A stretch of DNA of 64,000 nt from Numida meleagris (lineage: Eukaryota > Chordata > Aves > Galliformes > Numididae): the NCBI RefSeq assembly GCF_002078875.1, contig NC_034412.1:12214995-12278994 (forward strand). Direction: 5' to 3'. Both the position numbers and the translations under genes were made by a program. Shown here piece by piece: positions 13,083-27,179 of the stretch (within the stretch, counting starts at the first letter, position 1; each line of letters begins with the position of its first letter). The notes under the pieces were generated by a model. It did not search any database. It was not told the DNA's origin and saw nothing but the letters and a program-made list of their open reading frames with translations.

Positions 13083-16000
13083 GTAAGAAATCAGCTGACT
13101 TTAGGACACTGAAGAGACAATATTCTTGAGACATTATTTTTCCAAAGAGAAGCCAACCTTCTGGAAAGTGGTGGGGGTAAATGAAGCTTTACCATCCATG
13201 AAATTAGCCTTATAGCCCTGATATTCATTACCAACACATTTTCTTGAAATTTGCAGTGGTCAGATTTGCAGACAAAAGAGAGGAGTTGAGATTCTATGTC
13301 TTGGTTTCATAGGCTTGAGGGGATAAGACATAATTTCCAAGGAGATGCTGCAAATAAATACACTACTATATTTCAATTATTTTAATACAAGAATGTATGC
13401 AAAGCCATCAGATGGGACAACTATTTTTAGACAGACATCCTGATGGTATTTAACAACTTGCTGGTTGCTCAAAGGCAGATACACAAAGCAATGAGCATTA
13501 AAGAGTTGGCAGTAAAGGTCTGTCATAAATATTGCTTCCACATTCAACAGGGCATTGATTGTATTTTTCAAACTGGCTGACATTTTTTTTGTTAGAACTT
13601 GTACAGACTCGTAAATTTCACAGGTACTAAGCCATAGTGTAAGTGGTTAGAGAAATGGGAGGTTTGGGGAAACTTTGTTTTAGAGCCATTTCAGAGACAT
13701 TCATTAGCTCTTCTAATGCATAGAAGGCACATTGAATTACATGCAATTTGAATTTAGGATAAATTGCTAACCTGAGTATTTAAGGGCTGTACTGATAGTA
13801 GTAAATTCATGGTAAGAATTCGGGAATCTACTGTGGTCTCCCCCTGCTACAGCTGTAGGACAACGCTCACAAAGCTACCACTGTATCTGCAAAGGCATTC
13901 CCTCCAACCACAGAAGTGCCCCAAGACACCAGTCTGAAGAGCAAGGTTACACTTCTTCCTTTCTTGTGGACACATTCACAGGTCAAATCCATAGAATCTG
14001 ACTGTTACCAGAAGCATCTTATGCTGATATTTTGATGTGAACATGTGCTATCTCTGTTGCAGAGGAAGCCTTCCAAGCAATCTTGACTTCTTATTTTATG
14101 ACAAATACTCAAAAGGGGCAACAATACAACTATGTCAACATGCTGAGACTTTGAAAGAAGGAAACAATAGGAAGCTGTAATCTGGGGACAAGATAGTGCA
14201 TTCACAAAGGCTACAGATCACCATCTCCATTAATGTTTCATTCAGGTGTTAAACACTACAGTTCTGGTAGAGCAGTGTCATTCTGAGATACTATTACCCT
14301 GATGCAATACCAAATGCAGTTTTTCATCAACTGAAATGTTTATAAGAAGGGAAGAAGAAGAGATTTATCTGATCAAAAATGTACAGAGGTAGATGAGTCA
14401 AAAAAGAGAGTCAAAGGTTTATCCTGCTCTTCCTTGGCCAAGAAATTCCCAACTAGGAACACTTCATTGACATTTTTGCATCTGATTTCCATTCTTGTCT
14501 TCATCTGTGGTACCAACAGCTTCAGTTTCTCTGTAAGATGCTAATGTGCTAGAATGACAAGGCAGAAGATACAGCACCAGCAACGGAAGAAAGCAAAGGA
14601 TGCTGAGACCTTTCAGCAGTGATCACCCCTCAAACCATTAAGACTGAGGAATGAAAACTAAGTCTTCTGCTGACAAACTAATTGTGTTGGCAGCTACTGC
14701 ATGCCCAAATCATCCACATTGCATTAGGCTATTTTCTCATTCCATAACAGCTACGCACATTTTTTGTTAACATGTGCAACTTGTTTCTGGCTCATATTCC
14801 AGCCAGATGTACTTCAAACTGGTTCAAATCCATGTAAGTCAATAAAAAGCTGAGATGAAGATCAAAACAGTCACGCTCTGATTTCTTTGAGCAGCAGTGG
14901 ACTGACATCCATGTATGATCATATGCACAAGTACATGAATTTTCTCATGTGGAAACAAGAACAGAGTCCAAAATTTAAGATAATACAAATTCAGATTATT
15001 GTTCGTGTATGTACCATTCCCAGGAAATGAAAGAGAAGTCACAGCCAGATTCATAGGAGATCTCTGTTCTGCTACGAGGGTCTACTTCTGAACTGAACAA
15101 GAACAATACACAGGAAAAGAAACAAAAAAATCTGGACTGATGGGCATCTCTTAGAGGAGACATCACTGCCTCTGGGTTGATAAACAGGATCTCTCTGGAT
15201 CTGTGGGACTCTAGCAAAAAGCGCAGGGTCAAGGAGCTAGAGCAGATTGTTTCCCTCAGATTCTTCCTGGTCTGTTATTGAAGCAAGCACAGCAGACCAG
15301 CTTATTTTCCTAAATGATTAACTTTGTGCCTTTTCTGCTCAGCACATCAGATAAAGAAGTTTATTCTGTTAGCGTATTTATTTACATTCCTTTGCCGAAG
15401 ATCTCACCATACAAAGCCTATTTGATGATTTATTCTTTGCTAGAGGGGAAGCTTATTTACAATAATCATCTTATCATAAACTTCTTAAAAGGAGGATTCA
15501 GAACTGGAATTCATAATAGCTGAGAAAGTTGACTTTTCCAGAGAGGTCGTTTTTGTTACCCGTTTTGCACTGTAGAAGGAATGACGCCAACTGAGCCCAG
15601 ATGGGGCTGGATGGGGCACAACCACTTTGAAGTTCTGTTTGTTTTCACTGGTTGACCCACTCTGCATTAGAAGGGATCACCTTCACCTAATTGGAGCCCT
15701 TCCAAATGATGAGGGGAAAGAATAGAGAATATAAAGAATTCAGAAGCTGAGTCCCACAAAGGGTGCTCTGCAGCACAGAAATTGCACAAGAGGGGTCACT
15801 TCCAGCAAAAGCAGAAAGTGAAGAGTTAGGAAGCACAAAGACAGCATCTGAGTGAGCCCCTCCAGTGACTGGTGTGTCAGGATGAGAAGGACCTTGAGAG
15901 GGCTGAGAGTACACTGCACTTGGCCCACCATTCTCCAGCCATCTCAGACAGCAGCAGAATTCAGATGGCTCTGACTCTGGACTCAGGCCAGTCCCATTTC

Positions 16001-19000
16001 CCTGATAAGATGCTTAAGATGGACATAAACATGGCTCAGAGTCAAATCTGCTTCGTGCCATCCCTTCTGACCCTGCAGAGTCACATAGTGTTTGCAGTTA
16101 TGCAGCCAAAGTCAGAATGAAGAACAAACTTGAAAAGAGGAGAAAAAAGCAGTCCAAAGCGCAGGTCTTTGGGTTCCATATTTCTCATGTGGCATGAGCT
16201 AGGTGCTTTGCCCTTCTCTCACTGCTTACCTGCTTGTACAGAGCACCTCACAGGAGCAATAGGCTCCAAGAGATAAAACATACTTTAAACAAATAATTCA
16301 CCACACAATTTTTGTTGCAAAAGAGAAAATGCTTAAACACCATAGACCCATCCACCTCTTTCACAGTAGCCAAAAGGTTTGAAGAGAGGTCTTGGGCACA
16401 CACTGGATTGCCCTGAGGCTCCTGTTTCTTAGAAACATATATGAACTCATTACATCTCGATAATACATTCTTTATTTTAACTTTACATAGCTGGGAATAG
16501 CCTGAGAGACAATTTTTTTTTTCTTTTGCCTCCTTTCTAAGACCAGGACCAAGAGAGCACAGACAAACAGCAGACCTCAGCCCAATCACCACTGGGTAGC
16601 ATGTGAAGTTTGGAGACATGACAGCAGTGAAAGGAAAAGAGGTTCCCAAAGCTGGTGAAGCTTGCACAGGAAGTGGGCTGGAGGTAGCCAAAGGGAGGCT
16701 GCTCTGGATCTGCTTGGCTGCAAGGAAGGGGCGCATCTCTTCCCACTGCAACATGCAGAAGCTTTGCAACAATGGGCAACGTGAGAAAGGAACTGGAGAA
16801 ATTTAAGGCACAGAAGGATTTAGCCACGTGATGGGGCAAAGTTCCCTGTACTCCAGCAACCCAAATGAGGAGCTGTTTAATTCCTCTTAGCCTTCCACAC
16901 ACCGAATAATATTCAGTGGTTTTGAATTTATTTCTCCTGAGGAGTCCATGGCTATCAAAAGAGAAACCATACATCTACAGGAATGTCTTATCTGTTCAGG
17001 CATTTCTCAGCAAAGACCTGCTGGAGGAAAACCAAGAAATGAAGCTGAGATAGGATGAAAACATCAATGCTGCAATTGAAGTTTCACCTCATGAGACTTT
17101 GCTCTTTCCAGTTCTCATTTTCCTCACAGCAGCGTACTTGTCAGCTACATTTGCAGTAGAGGGAAATACAGTGAGGTCAGACTGGTGGCTTTGGTGCAGG
17201 GTTTTAACACTGTGGTCATCCTGGCAGAGTGCCTCAGGCCTCCTCCAGGTGCCCAAAAATTACCAGTGGCCCTAGAGCTCCTGGCTGCGTGCCACTTGGT
17301 CCCTTCACTGACAGGAGAGGTACGAGCTGAGAACGAATGCAGCTGATGAAAGCTTGCAACAGGTGCTCACACCCTGCACCCTCCACCCACTTCACCAGCA
17401 CCGTGGTCCAGGCTGTCACTGCACCTGGCACAGCATTGCGTCAGGGCCTTCCCAGCAGCACCCAATGCCTACCACACATCAGTGCCTTCCCAGTAGCACC
17501 CAATGCCTACCACAGATCAGTGCCTTCCCAGTAGCACCACAAGCTGGGCCGAAGATCAGGGCTTCACCTCCAGGCACACGCACCCAAGGGACAGCTACAC
17601 ACCCCCTTTGGAGCCAACACAAGTGACATGTGGATGCCCAAAGCACAGGCTTTGGAGATGAGATGTAAAGAAAGGCTGAAGCTTTCATTTTTCTCAGCTA
17701 CAGTTAGGGTTGCATTGGTATGTTTTAAGGGTGATAATGAGTATGCATTTAGTCAACATATGTTTTCTAGTTGTTTGGCTCAACTGTTCTCTTTGGACAT
17801 TGCAGCTGGCCACATGGACAAGGATACCGTCTTCAGCATTTTGGATTTACTCCAGAATCTGTGTAAATCATGACATTTTCCTGACAGAAGATGAGTCACA
17901 GCTCTGAGCTATAGCTGCAAGTTTCCACCACACAGAGAGGCACACAAGAGTAGATGTCCATACTGCTGTGGGAAAACAATCAGGGATGCTCTCCTACTCC
18001 CAGAGGGATTAGGAAGAAAAATGGCCAAGCTCGGGGTGCATAGAAGCACTGGAAGTAAGTGACAAGCCCTGAGACTTGTCCCCAGCTGCAGGAGAGCTGG
18101 AGGCCATTAGCCCATTGACAGCACGTTCAAAAACCTCTTTCTGCATGTAGATGAGTTGTAGAAAAAAATAAATAAAATGTGCAGTATCTTAATAGCAGGT
18201 GGTTTTACTACACAGATGTATTTGTTCTCTATACAGAAGCAAATAAACAAAGAATACTCTCTGCTTTAGGAAGAGGATATGGAATAACCAGTGTCTCGTG
18301 TCCCTGTGCATGTCAATCCTCAGAAAGATATGATGTGGCATACCGACTGTAACCAACTTGTTCTAGCAGCTTCCGAGCTGGGATGGAATCTCAGGACAGG
18401 TTTATGCCCTCTGGGTCTTAGGGCTGCTCCATCTCAGCAGGTTGTGCAGTGTCTCACAAACACTCTGAAGGGCACAGATACAGGCACAGAGCATGCATAA
18501 CATGTCATCACAGTTCAATAAAGTAAATTGGAAGGAGGAAAAGTAATTTTCAAAGCACAATTCACAGGAATTTACAGAAGCTAGAGGCTTCAAGCTGACA
18601 GCTCCTTACAAATTACTTACCTTTCAGGTCTGTTACTTGAGAGAAATACAGAATGGCCAAGAATCACTACAAAGGTGTGATTTATATGCAGAAGGGCTAC
18701 TGCTCATTGCAACATCTCTCTTTTAAATGTGGAGCATGAATATGTACATTCCCTAGAATACCAAATTGCTTATTACCATACTTTGCAAAGATTTGTAGCT
18801 TTTATTCAAAGATAAATCGATTTTAATTTCCCCACTGAAATGGCCAAAAACTCTGAAGTATGAGTATTTGTTTCCTGTATGACTAGCAAATCTATCGTAA
18901 CTCAAATGTATTTGCCCCTGTTCAACAATAATACGAAAGATGGCATTCGGCATAGCTTCTTTCTGACAATGTCATTTTGGAAGTCGTCATAACCAAAAGT

Positions 19001-19765
19001 TTTCATACTTGGAATAAAGAATGAAAAAAGCTAGCCTGACAGCCAACAGATGGAAATCCACAACCCTCATCCCAGCAAACTGTGCCTGAAGAATGCAAGG
19101 GAGACTCAAATCTAGTTTCTTTAGGTCTCCTACTAGTAATTCTTGTCTTCTGCCAACAAGAAAGCTCAAGGTAGCAGATATGGCTTGTTGGGAAAAGTAT
19201 TCTGGGTTTCAGAAACGCACTTGGCATTTCTATAATACAAATATAGCATGCTGTTACTAACAGCTGACATATTCAACCACCCAGCCATTCCGACAGTAAG
19301 AGACTCCTCTGAGTTGTGCTTCTCTATAATATGGAGTGGTTTTACTAAAACCATTTACTACAGGTTTTACGTCCAGGTTTACTATGCTCTCCATCTGAAA
19401 ATGGGTATTAGTTTTAGAACTAAACAAAACAGACCTTTCAAATACAGATTTGAACCTCAGCTTTCCCCTTCTGCCATTAACCTAAGCCAGAGAAGCCTTG
19501 TCACTCCTCTTCTTTACCTTACACTGAAAGCTCAGTTACATTACTTCACCAGAAATATCATGTCATTCTCCATTTCTGCCGTTCTCCAGGCTAACCTCTA
19601 CCAAAACAACCTATCTTGTCAATAAGGCCCCCGTTGTTTTTTTTTTAGTTTTCAGATTATTAACAGCTGAAATATCCTCTACAGGCATTATTTATAGCAC
19701 ATGATACGTTCATGTCCTTTCAAATTTATAGACTTTTCAAACGAAGAAAAACAAAAGAAACAGCT
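13083..19765. other. Intergenic sequence downstream of DNER
   Basis: No recognisable coding or RNA gene. Apart from the minisatellite near 17.5 kb I see only unique-looking AT-rich sequence. Conserved regulatory elements cannot be judged from one genome. Confidence 0.5.
17441..17540. repeat. Short minisatellite, 38-bp unit, about 2.5 copies
   Basis: GCCTTCCCAGCAGCACCCAA at 17446 recurs at 17484 (with GTAGCACC) and again, shortened, at 17522, giving a 38-base period. The sequence between copies is also alike (ATGCCTACCACACATCAGT against ATGCCTACCACAGATCAGT). It is intergenic, between the LTR and the DNER 3' end. Confidence 0.85.
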
Positions 19766-19785
19766 GCAATCTTCACTTGATAACA

Positions 19786-19791
19786 TTTATT
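19786..19791 (-). terminator. Candidate polyadenylation signal for DNER (AATAAA)
   Basis: TTTATT on the plus strand reads AATAAA on the minus strand, about 950 nt after the DNER stop. It is followed on the minus strand by a T-rich tract of the kind that promotes cleavage. It is the better supported of two candidates; the other is at 20418-20423, about 320 nt after the stop. Confidence 0.4.
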
Positions 19792-20044
19792 CAATATTTT
19801 CTGAAATAAGCAAGGATTTTAAGAAGACCATAAGCAATCAAATACAGCCACAAATAAACCATACTGATCCTAAATTAGAAGCACTATGAGAAATACACAA
19901 TATTTCATGAAACAGTACTGTACATCAACAACCTTAGGAAACAAACAACTCAAACCATATGCTTAGGTTACTCACAATATAAAAAACTTCAACCTTTAAA
20001 GAAAAATATAGATTCAGTCCAATTGTAGGATCTAATCCCATGCC

Positions 20045-20082
20045 CATTGAAGTCAATGGAAGTTTTTTCATTGATTTCAATG
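20045..20082. repeat. Pair of near-palindromic CATTGA..TCAATG units within the DNER 3'UTR
   Basis: CATTGAAGTCAATG (20045-20058) and CATTGATTTCAATG (20069-20082) share perfect 6-base arms and differ only in the centre. The surrounding text resembles an old interspersed repeat that I recall seeing in amniote genomes, but I cannot name the family. In the transcript the two units could fold on themselves or with each other. Confidence 0.4.
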
Positions 20083-20742
20083 CTTAAAGGATCGTGCCCT
20101 TATTTTGCCTCAAGAGGCACTTTAATTATTATACAAGGCCTAGCCTGAATACTACAAAAATGTCAAACATCAACTCAAGAGTATGTTCCAGCAACTTTCA
20201 GGAAATAATGGAGAAATAGGCTATCTATCCATGCATGGAATAAGGCAAAAGCTAATTCATTCAGATTAGGAATAATAATTTTTACTAGTTTCTTTTTCAC
20301 AACACAAACATTTTAGACTTTTTTAATTAATGGATATATTATATATCATATTATGCTTCACATTTTTCCTACCTCTACTGAGAAAGCTGGCACTGACATG
20401 TCATAAAGAACTCCTCATTTATTATTGTTTTCTGTTCTGTAACAAGCACAAGAAACTCATCTGGGTTTAGTAATAGTGTCTACCAAGAAAAAAGCACACA
20501 CTATCATAAGCTTATAGTTAATAGAGCTCAAGGTACATTAAAATGTAATTCATGAAGTTCACAAATTCTGTTTTAAAATATTTTTCCAAACTAAAAGCTG
20601 CAGAAAATTGGTTCTTAAATATTCTACAGAAAATTCTGAAGCATCTAATGGTTTTAAATTACTTATGCTTTCTTCTTAAAAATATTTAAATTAGGTTAGT
20701 AGCCCATCCTTTTGAAAAATAATCCAAAAAAGATACACTAGG

Positions 20743-20854
20743 TTACAAATCTTTTGTCTTAATCAGTGTAACCAAAGGTTTGTCATCGGGGCTGTAATCT
20801 TCATAGGCAATGGGGGTTGCATCATACATTGCAGGCCGGGATTTCTTGCCAAAC
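20743..20854 (-). CDS. DNER: DNER exon 13: C-terminal cytoplasmic tail and stop codon
   Basis: After a TTTCCAG acceptor the exon completes an Arg codon (AG from exon 12 plus G). It then encodes FGKKSRPAMYDATPIAYEDY and SPDDKPLVTLIKTKDL, ending at TAA (20743-20745). The coding part is 112 nt. The tail is acidic and tyrosine-rich, and compared with the mammalian tail as I recall it, only the two residues after MYD differ (AT against VS). The frame fits exon 12 exactly. The 3'UTR continues to lower coordinates. Confidence 0.98.
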
Positions 20855-23308
20855 CTGGAAACAAAAGAAAGCTTTTGGTGACAGACGAAGAATGAACATG
20901 GTAATGGCAACAATGCACTGAGATACGATGTGCTGTCAGCAACAATCCCAGAGAGCCTAGGCAAATCTTAAATTGTACTGCAACATGCCAGAAGTACTGA
21001 TGTTTGCCTGTCTGAACTGGAACTTGAAAAATATATGCATCCACTCATTGTTATTAATTATAATTATTAACAAATAATAATAGTAATCATGATGATAACG
21101 CAATAAACAGATTCCATTTCAAAGGAATTCTGCAGGAATTCAGCTGCCGAATTCATCAGTACCAGAATCTGAGAAGACCGCAGAAGTTGAGAGTAAAATT
21201 GACATAGTTTCAACAAGGCCAGATTTTTATTTTTTTTATTGTAGAGCCTTCTCTAACAACCAACATTAAGGTCAGGTCATATATATCAACCAAACCAAAA
21301 CAAACAAACAAAAAAACCCACAAATCACAGATAACCGTGTCACATTTGCATTTGGAAATGCAACAGTAGCGCAATGAATCAAATGCCACAGACAAAGCAT
21401 TAAAAACTGTAACTTGAAGGCTTTGCTCACCTGACATCCAATTGAGAAGCTTGGTGAAATTATCAGCATCCTGCACACCGTTAGCAACTCTAACAAAACT
21501 AATGGCAGTGAAGCTGTTGCAAAGCCACATAAACATACTAATCTAGCAAAGGTATAGAAAGCAACAGAGTGCAGAGAACTCCTGTGGTCATAACATTGAG
21601 GTTCCAGTGCTGGCACATCCAGAACTTGTCTAGGTGCCTTTGCACTGCATAGACAATCTATCACTATTCTGATTCTTTATTAAATACAGTGCTAAAATGC
21701 AACTTGAATGTGGAAAAATGTCTTCTGTGTTCTGACTACAATTACAGGAATTTCAAACAAAAAGAATAATAAGAAAAGGAGGCAAAAAAAAGGGTAAAGT
21801 CTGCCTTCCCTGTGGACCTGATGCAGAGCAAAATAATAACACAGAAACACAAAGAGACTTATTTATGTAGTGATCTAAACAAAGGATTATTTTTATTCCC
21901 TCTTATGCACTGTATTAACTCAGTATTAATTTAACTTGTGCACACTGGAAGGTGAGATTTGGAAAAGTCAGATTTTGAGGATAATAAGTATTTAGACCAA
22001 AACAAAATTAATTTGATTTTCTTCCCAGATTTTTATGCAACCTCCTGACTGCTCCAGCTTAATTCTTTGCTGTTTTCAGTGATCTGGAATTCCTGGTAAA
22101 GGTGAAATTGCTGGAAGCAATATAATGTTGGAAATCTCATCTTGCAAAGTACTTCAGATGTCAATAAGGCGACACTAGATAACATTTCCATGCAGAAATA
22201 TCTCCTTTCTTCTACACTTCAGTATAAACAGGCTATGTACACTCACCAGCTTCATAAAAGATAAATCTGATTTTCTATAAATGAGATAAAATTCCAGGAA
22301 TCAAATCAGGGAATAAAGTTATTGTATCTTACTAAATCAGAGGTAGCAATGAGTTCTGAATCACTCATTTTCTCCATCATTCTCAAGGGTTTAAAGCAAA
22401 TAGAGCTTTTACATAGATATAAACAATAATGAAAATTCTCCAGGGATTTAAGTCAATTTTTGCCTTTTTGACAAGTACAGAGAACACATGGCTTTTTGCA
22501 CGTGGTAAAACAGTATAAAATCTGTTCTCTTGTGTAGGTCAGGGTTGACATGTGCCCGTAATTAGAAAACGCTGAGAAAAGACCACAGCACATATGCTAG
22601 TTGTTTGTGGCCTGGCTGAGCCAGCTGACTGGTGACCGCATTGCTTTGATCAGGTGGCCCAGAAGCCAGCCCCTACTCATAACGCCAAACAGAGTTAACA
22701 CACAACTCAGAGGTCCTGAGTGGGAAGTACTAACTCAATGGGTGTGTATGTAGTAGGGCTGCACAAGGATCTTATGCTATTTTACACTTTAATTGATGAG
22801 AAAAGAAAATAAAACAACTGCCAATCCAGTCTGCGAGAAACAAGAATTAAAGGGGTAATAAACAGTGAAAAGAAGAAATTTCCTGCTGCAATGAAAACTG
22901 GATCAATTAATACGCTGCTTCTAAAAAATGAAAAAAGATTGCAATACAAGATTATTCATCTAGGAACAACGATTGTACAACAGATGGGGAAATCTCAGTC
23001 GTGAGATGCACAGATTCTGGAAAAAGACAGGAGGGATACGGCGGATGTTTAACAGTAGCATACTGCATCTGAAGAACAATTATGAATTTGGATCTATAAA
23101 GACGGCATATCAAGAGGACTGGGGAAGTTCTATGGCCTCTATGTTTAGCATTAATTACTATTTATGAGTAATGATATTTTTCCAATGTATACATCAGAGA
23201 TATTTACTAGTGGCATAGAAAGCATTAAAAAGTGATACTGAGAATTAGAAAACACACTTGGTAATGAAACACTGAATAAAATCAACTTGTTCAACGTGAC
23301 TTCTTGGA

Positions 23309-23937
23309 CCAGGTGGCCAAGAAGCCTGGCTTGTATCAGGAATGGTGTGGTGAGCAGGACTAGGGAAGTCATCCTGCCCCTGCACTCGGCATTGGTGAGG
23401 CCTCACCCCGAGTACTGTGTTCAGATTTGGGCGCCCCAGTACAGAAAGGACACTGAGGTGCTGGAGCAGGTACAAAGAAGGGCAACAAGGCTTGTGAAGG
23501 GCTTGGAGAATATGCCCTACAAAGAGCGACTAAAGGAACTGGGGCTGCTTAGTCTGGGGAAGAGGAGGCTGAGGGGAGACCTCATTGCTCTCTTCAAATA
23601 CCTGAAAGGTGATTGCAGTGAGAGCGGGGCTGGTCTCTTCTCAGTGGTGACAGGACAAGGGGAAATGGCCTCAAGTTGCGCCAGGGGAGGTTTAGGTTGG
23701 ATATCAGGAAAAACTTCTTTACTGGAAGGGTTGTTAAGCACTGGAACAGGCTCCCCAGGGAGGTGGTTGAGTCACCATCCCTGAATGTGTTTAAAAACCA
23801 TTTGGATGTGGTGCTCAGGGACATGATTTAGTAGTGGGTTGTTAGAGTTAGGGTAGTATGGTTAGGTTGTGGTTGGACTTGATTATCTTCAAGGTCTTTT
23901 CCAACCTGAGCAATTCTGTGATTCTATGATTCTATGA
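23309..23937 (+). mobile_element. CR1 LINE 3' fragment in DNER intron 12
   Basis: About 630 bases of CR1 lie antisense to DNER. The translation shows [32 protein letters not shown] and [15 protein letters not shown], then a frameshift near 23650 and the 3' tail ATTCTGTGATTCTATGATTC. It contains only the C-terminal part of ORF2. Confidence 0.94.
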
Positions 23938-26900
23938 CTTGGGGGATAGTATATATTCAACAGAGGAATTCTTGGCAAAGGCAGCTCCACATCTGTCTGT
24001 CTGCAAAATCTACTTCAACATGGGACAGGGTTTCCTCTCCACTTCCTTAGAAGGATATTTCAAAAGAGAGCTAGCCATGGAGAGTCATTAACCTCACAAA
24101 TTCCATCCAAGTAGAAGAACTTTGAGAAAATTGTATGGCCAAACTTTAAGGAAATGTTAACTTCTAACTTCGGTGACATAGGCTGGAGCTTGGACCATCC
24201 CCCGAAGGAGAAGAAAAACCACATGTTGCTACTCTGTTCAAAAACATAACGTATCGACAAATAGAGTTTAAACATGGAAAGGAAAAGAGAGCAATCAGAA
24301 GGAAAAAAAATGCATACCAACAGGAGGAAGGGATTATTCTTTTCTCCACAGGAGGAGAATAATGAGGAAAATATTTTTCTTTGCCTTTCGCAAGTGGCAT
24401 TGTGTGTTCCTTAATATTACTGAACTGTAATCCTAGGGTTTCCATGAAGTTGAGACTCTGGCAGAGGGTAAGGAAAATAGATTGTGCTGAAGCTCATCAG
24501 ATTCAGGAAGCCTCAGGCATTGCAATCTAACATCGCAGACAAACACAGGAGCATGCTCACCGCATGGAACATGCACAGGGCGTGTGGTGGGGAGCAGCTG
24601 ACCCTGCTGTGACAAGGTGACTAAATCAGAGCCTGATGAACCAGGCCTTTCAGCTTCCACAGACAGAACAACAGGAAGCACGTGGAAGTAAGAATTAAAC
24701 AAACTACACTATGAGCAGTGCATGAAGTCTAATGCTAATGGCATCTAAACACAAGAAAAAATTACAGTAGTGCTATGGCTGTAACCAGATATTTTATGAA
24801 GCCATTGTAGATGCTTTTCTAAAGTGAATGATCCAGTTTCAACAGCATTTCCTGGTTCTAGTTTAGTGAAATCTTATGGCTGCATTATCAAGTGGTCAAT
24901 TATTTTATAACAGCATTCTCTTCTGGTCTTAAAATTTAAAAAGCTTTAAAAATAAGATGAATATAAATGGAGTATTTAGTCTCTGCATAACGAATACTAA
25001 AAAAGCATTGCTTCACTTTGTTAGAAGACTATCGTGTTCTGGACAGATAATTCTCAGAACATTTACTAGAAGTAGACCTTGAGCATATTCATTTTCTCTT
25101 ACAGCAGAAGTAAGTTAATTAATAAAGATCAAATTATAAAAAATGATCAGAAAAAAAGACCTGCTAAGAAACTTGAACAAGTAATTTTAAAAAAATTTAC
25201 AGAATATGCACCAGGCATCCACACTCCCTGGATACCTACTGACATTGTCAGAAACCTTACATTTAAAGAAAATAATTGACTCACTTCTCCTTAGGCCTAC
25301 ATTTTCCAAAATTACTAATAAGTTTTGGTATCTAATTGAGAAAGAGAGCAATTTTCAGAAAATGCTGAGAACCTGTTATTTGAAAGTCAGGTCTCTTAAT
25401 ATGGCAATTCTCAAAATTCAGACTTGGGTTTTATTAATATGCAGATTTATGGGTTTATACAAAAATAACAATGAAAGTCGTGCTCCTTTTCTTGGACTAA
25501 AATGATCAAAGCAGTATTTTACACCTTCCTGAAACCAAAATGGACACGATAACCTTCACACGAAATCTCTCTGAATTACCTAACTTGGCAGCTCTGTCTT
25601 GGCTTTTTTATAATGCATCCATTTTCTAAGAGGCAGAGAAGAATTATTTGAAGTAAAAATACTTATTTTCATTTGCATTTTGTAGAAACACCTTTCCCAA
25701 GATACAGAAAGCCTTTATTGACAAGTTCCAATAATGTGATTTTTAACTGCATAATTTAAGATCTGAAAAAGTCATCATGAATACATCCCAGTTTAAAGAC
25801 TTCTTTGGATGTTATTTAACCCTGATACAAAACCTGTTTTTCTAAACTTTTGCCTTTTGTAATAAGCGAAGATTCATTCACAGTAATCCAGAGATTAGCA
25901 AGAAGACCTGAAATTGTCCAATTTCCAAGACGTAAATGGCTTCATACAGGCAATTTCCATTATGAACATTTCCATTACCTGCCAGTGAGACTCCAAAAAG
26001 CAGAGGAAATTCACATTCAAAAGATCCTGCCTTGATGTACACTTTCCCTAGGTACCCTTGGATAGAAAGCTGCCAAATTTGCTCCGAGAAGTAAATAAGA
26101 AAACCCAGGTGTTTCACAGTGTTCCTCAGGAGTCCATTCTCAGTCTTTGGAGAAGTACAACATACCACCTCAGTGAGTAGTAAGTGAACAGAAATGACAC
26201 ATCCGCCACTGCTGCACAAGTAAGACAAGAGGTGTTTGATATGAAAGATTAACAATTTTGCAGGTTACTCTCCACCCTTGGAGATGCACAGTACATAACA
26301 GCAGATTCACAAGGCCAAAGAATAAAAAGCTATAAAGCATTTTATGGGCCATAAAGCAACTCCTTTCTTTCCCAATACATGACTGAAAGAAAAAAGCAGT
26401 TCTCAGGATGTGTGTGCTGTGGAGATGCTGAGCTCCCTGCAGAAGAAATGTAAGGCTGAGGAGCAAAAGAGACTTCAAGGAAGACTTAAAAGAATACTGA
26501 TACTATTTGGATTGCTATGTTAAGTGAACTATACAGAACTTTCTTTTAAAAACATTTACTGGTTAATATAATTTGACAATGAACAAATGTTTTAACATAA
26601 ATCTAGTTGGAACACTTTACAGAGCTACTGCTCAAAGCTGCAGTATGATTAAATGAGTCTGTGGGAACTCCTCATCCATTTCAGATAGCTTGGAGAACTT
26701 CAGTACTGGTACAAATTAACCTTTTTTATTTGCACTGAAACAGAACTGAAGCATTTAGAAAATGAATTACCAGAAATCACCACCCAATATGCACACATTT
26801 CTCCATGTCAACGCACAGGATCATCTCTCCTTCCATTCTTTTAAAAGCAGTTTAATGGTAACATAATTCTTGTTGGAATTCAAAGTGATCTTGACAAATT

Positions 26901-27179
26901 GAAGAAATGGGAAAAAGAAACAACAAAAAATGGAATTTCTACCCTATTAAGAGAGATGTCAAATACATAAAAAACAACACTGGCTAGGAAGCAAAATGGC
27001 CCAAAGGGGTGAGGGAAGAGTCTAAGACATCACAAAATTATATCACCAGTTATAGGTGTAATGCCAATTAAAAAAAAAAAAGGTGGTTCATTTTCAAATC
27101 TATGAATAAAACTGACATAAACAAGATACAAGGGGTGAGTGCTCAGTTCTTTTGGTACAGGCAAAGCTTCAACTGGATA

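Larger units (their letters stand above)
19766..20742 (-). other. DNER: Probable DNER 3'UTR
   Basis: About 1 kb of AT-rich, non-coding sequence follows the DNER stop codon. No splice acceptor or other gene begins here. The lower limit is set by the AATAAA at 19786-19791 and a T-rich stretch just beyond it on the minus strand (about 19741-19765). An earlier AATAAA at 20418-20423 could give a shorter form. The extent is an inference; RNA 3' ends were not available. Confidence 0.45.

Noticed and set aside
21121..21155. Three GAATTC sites within about 35 bases, looking like a short tandem repeat
   Set aside because: The text between the sites is not repeated well enough; most likely chance.
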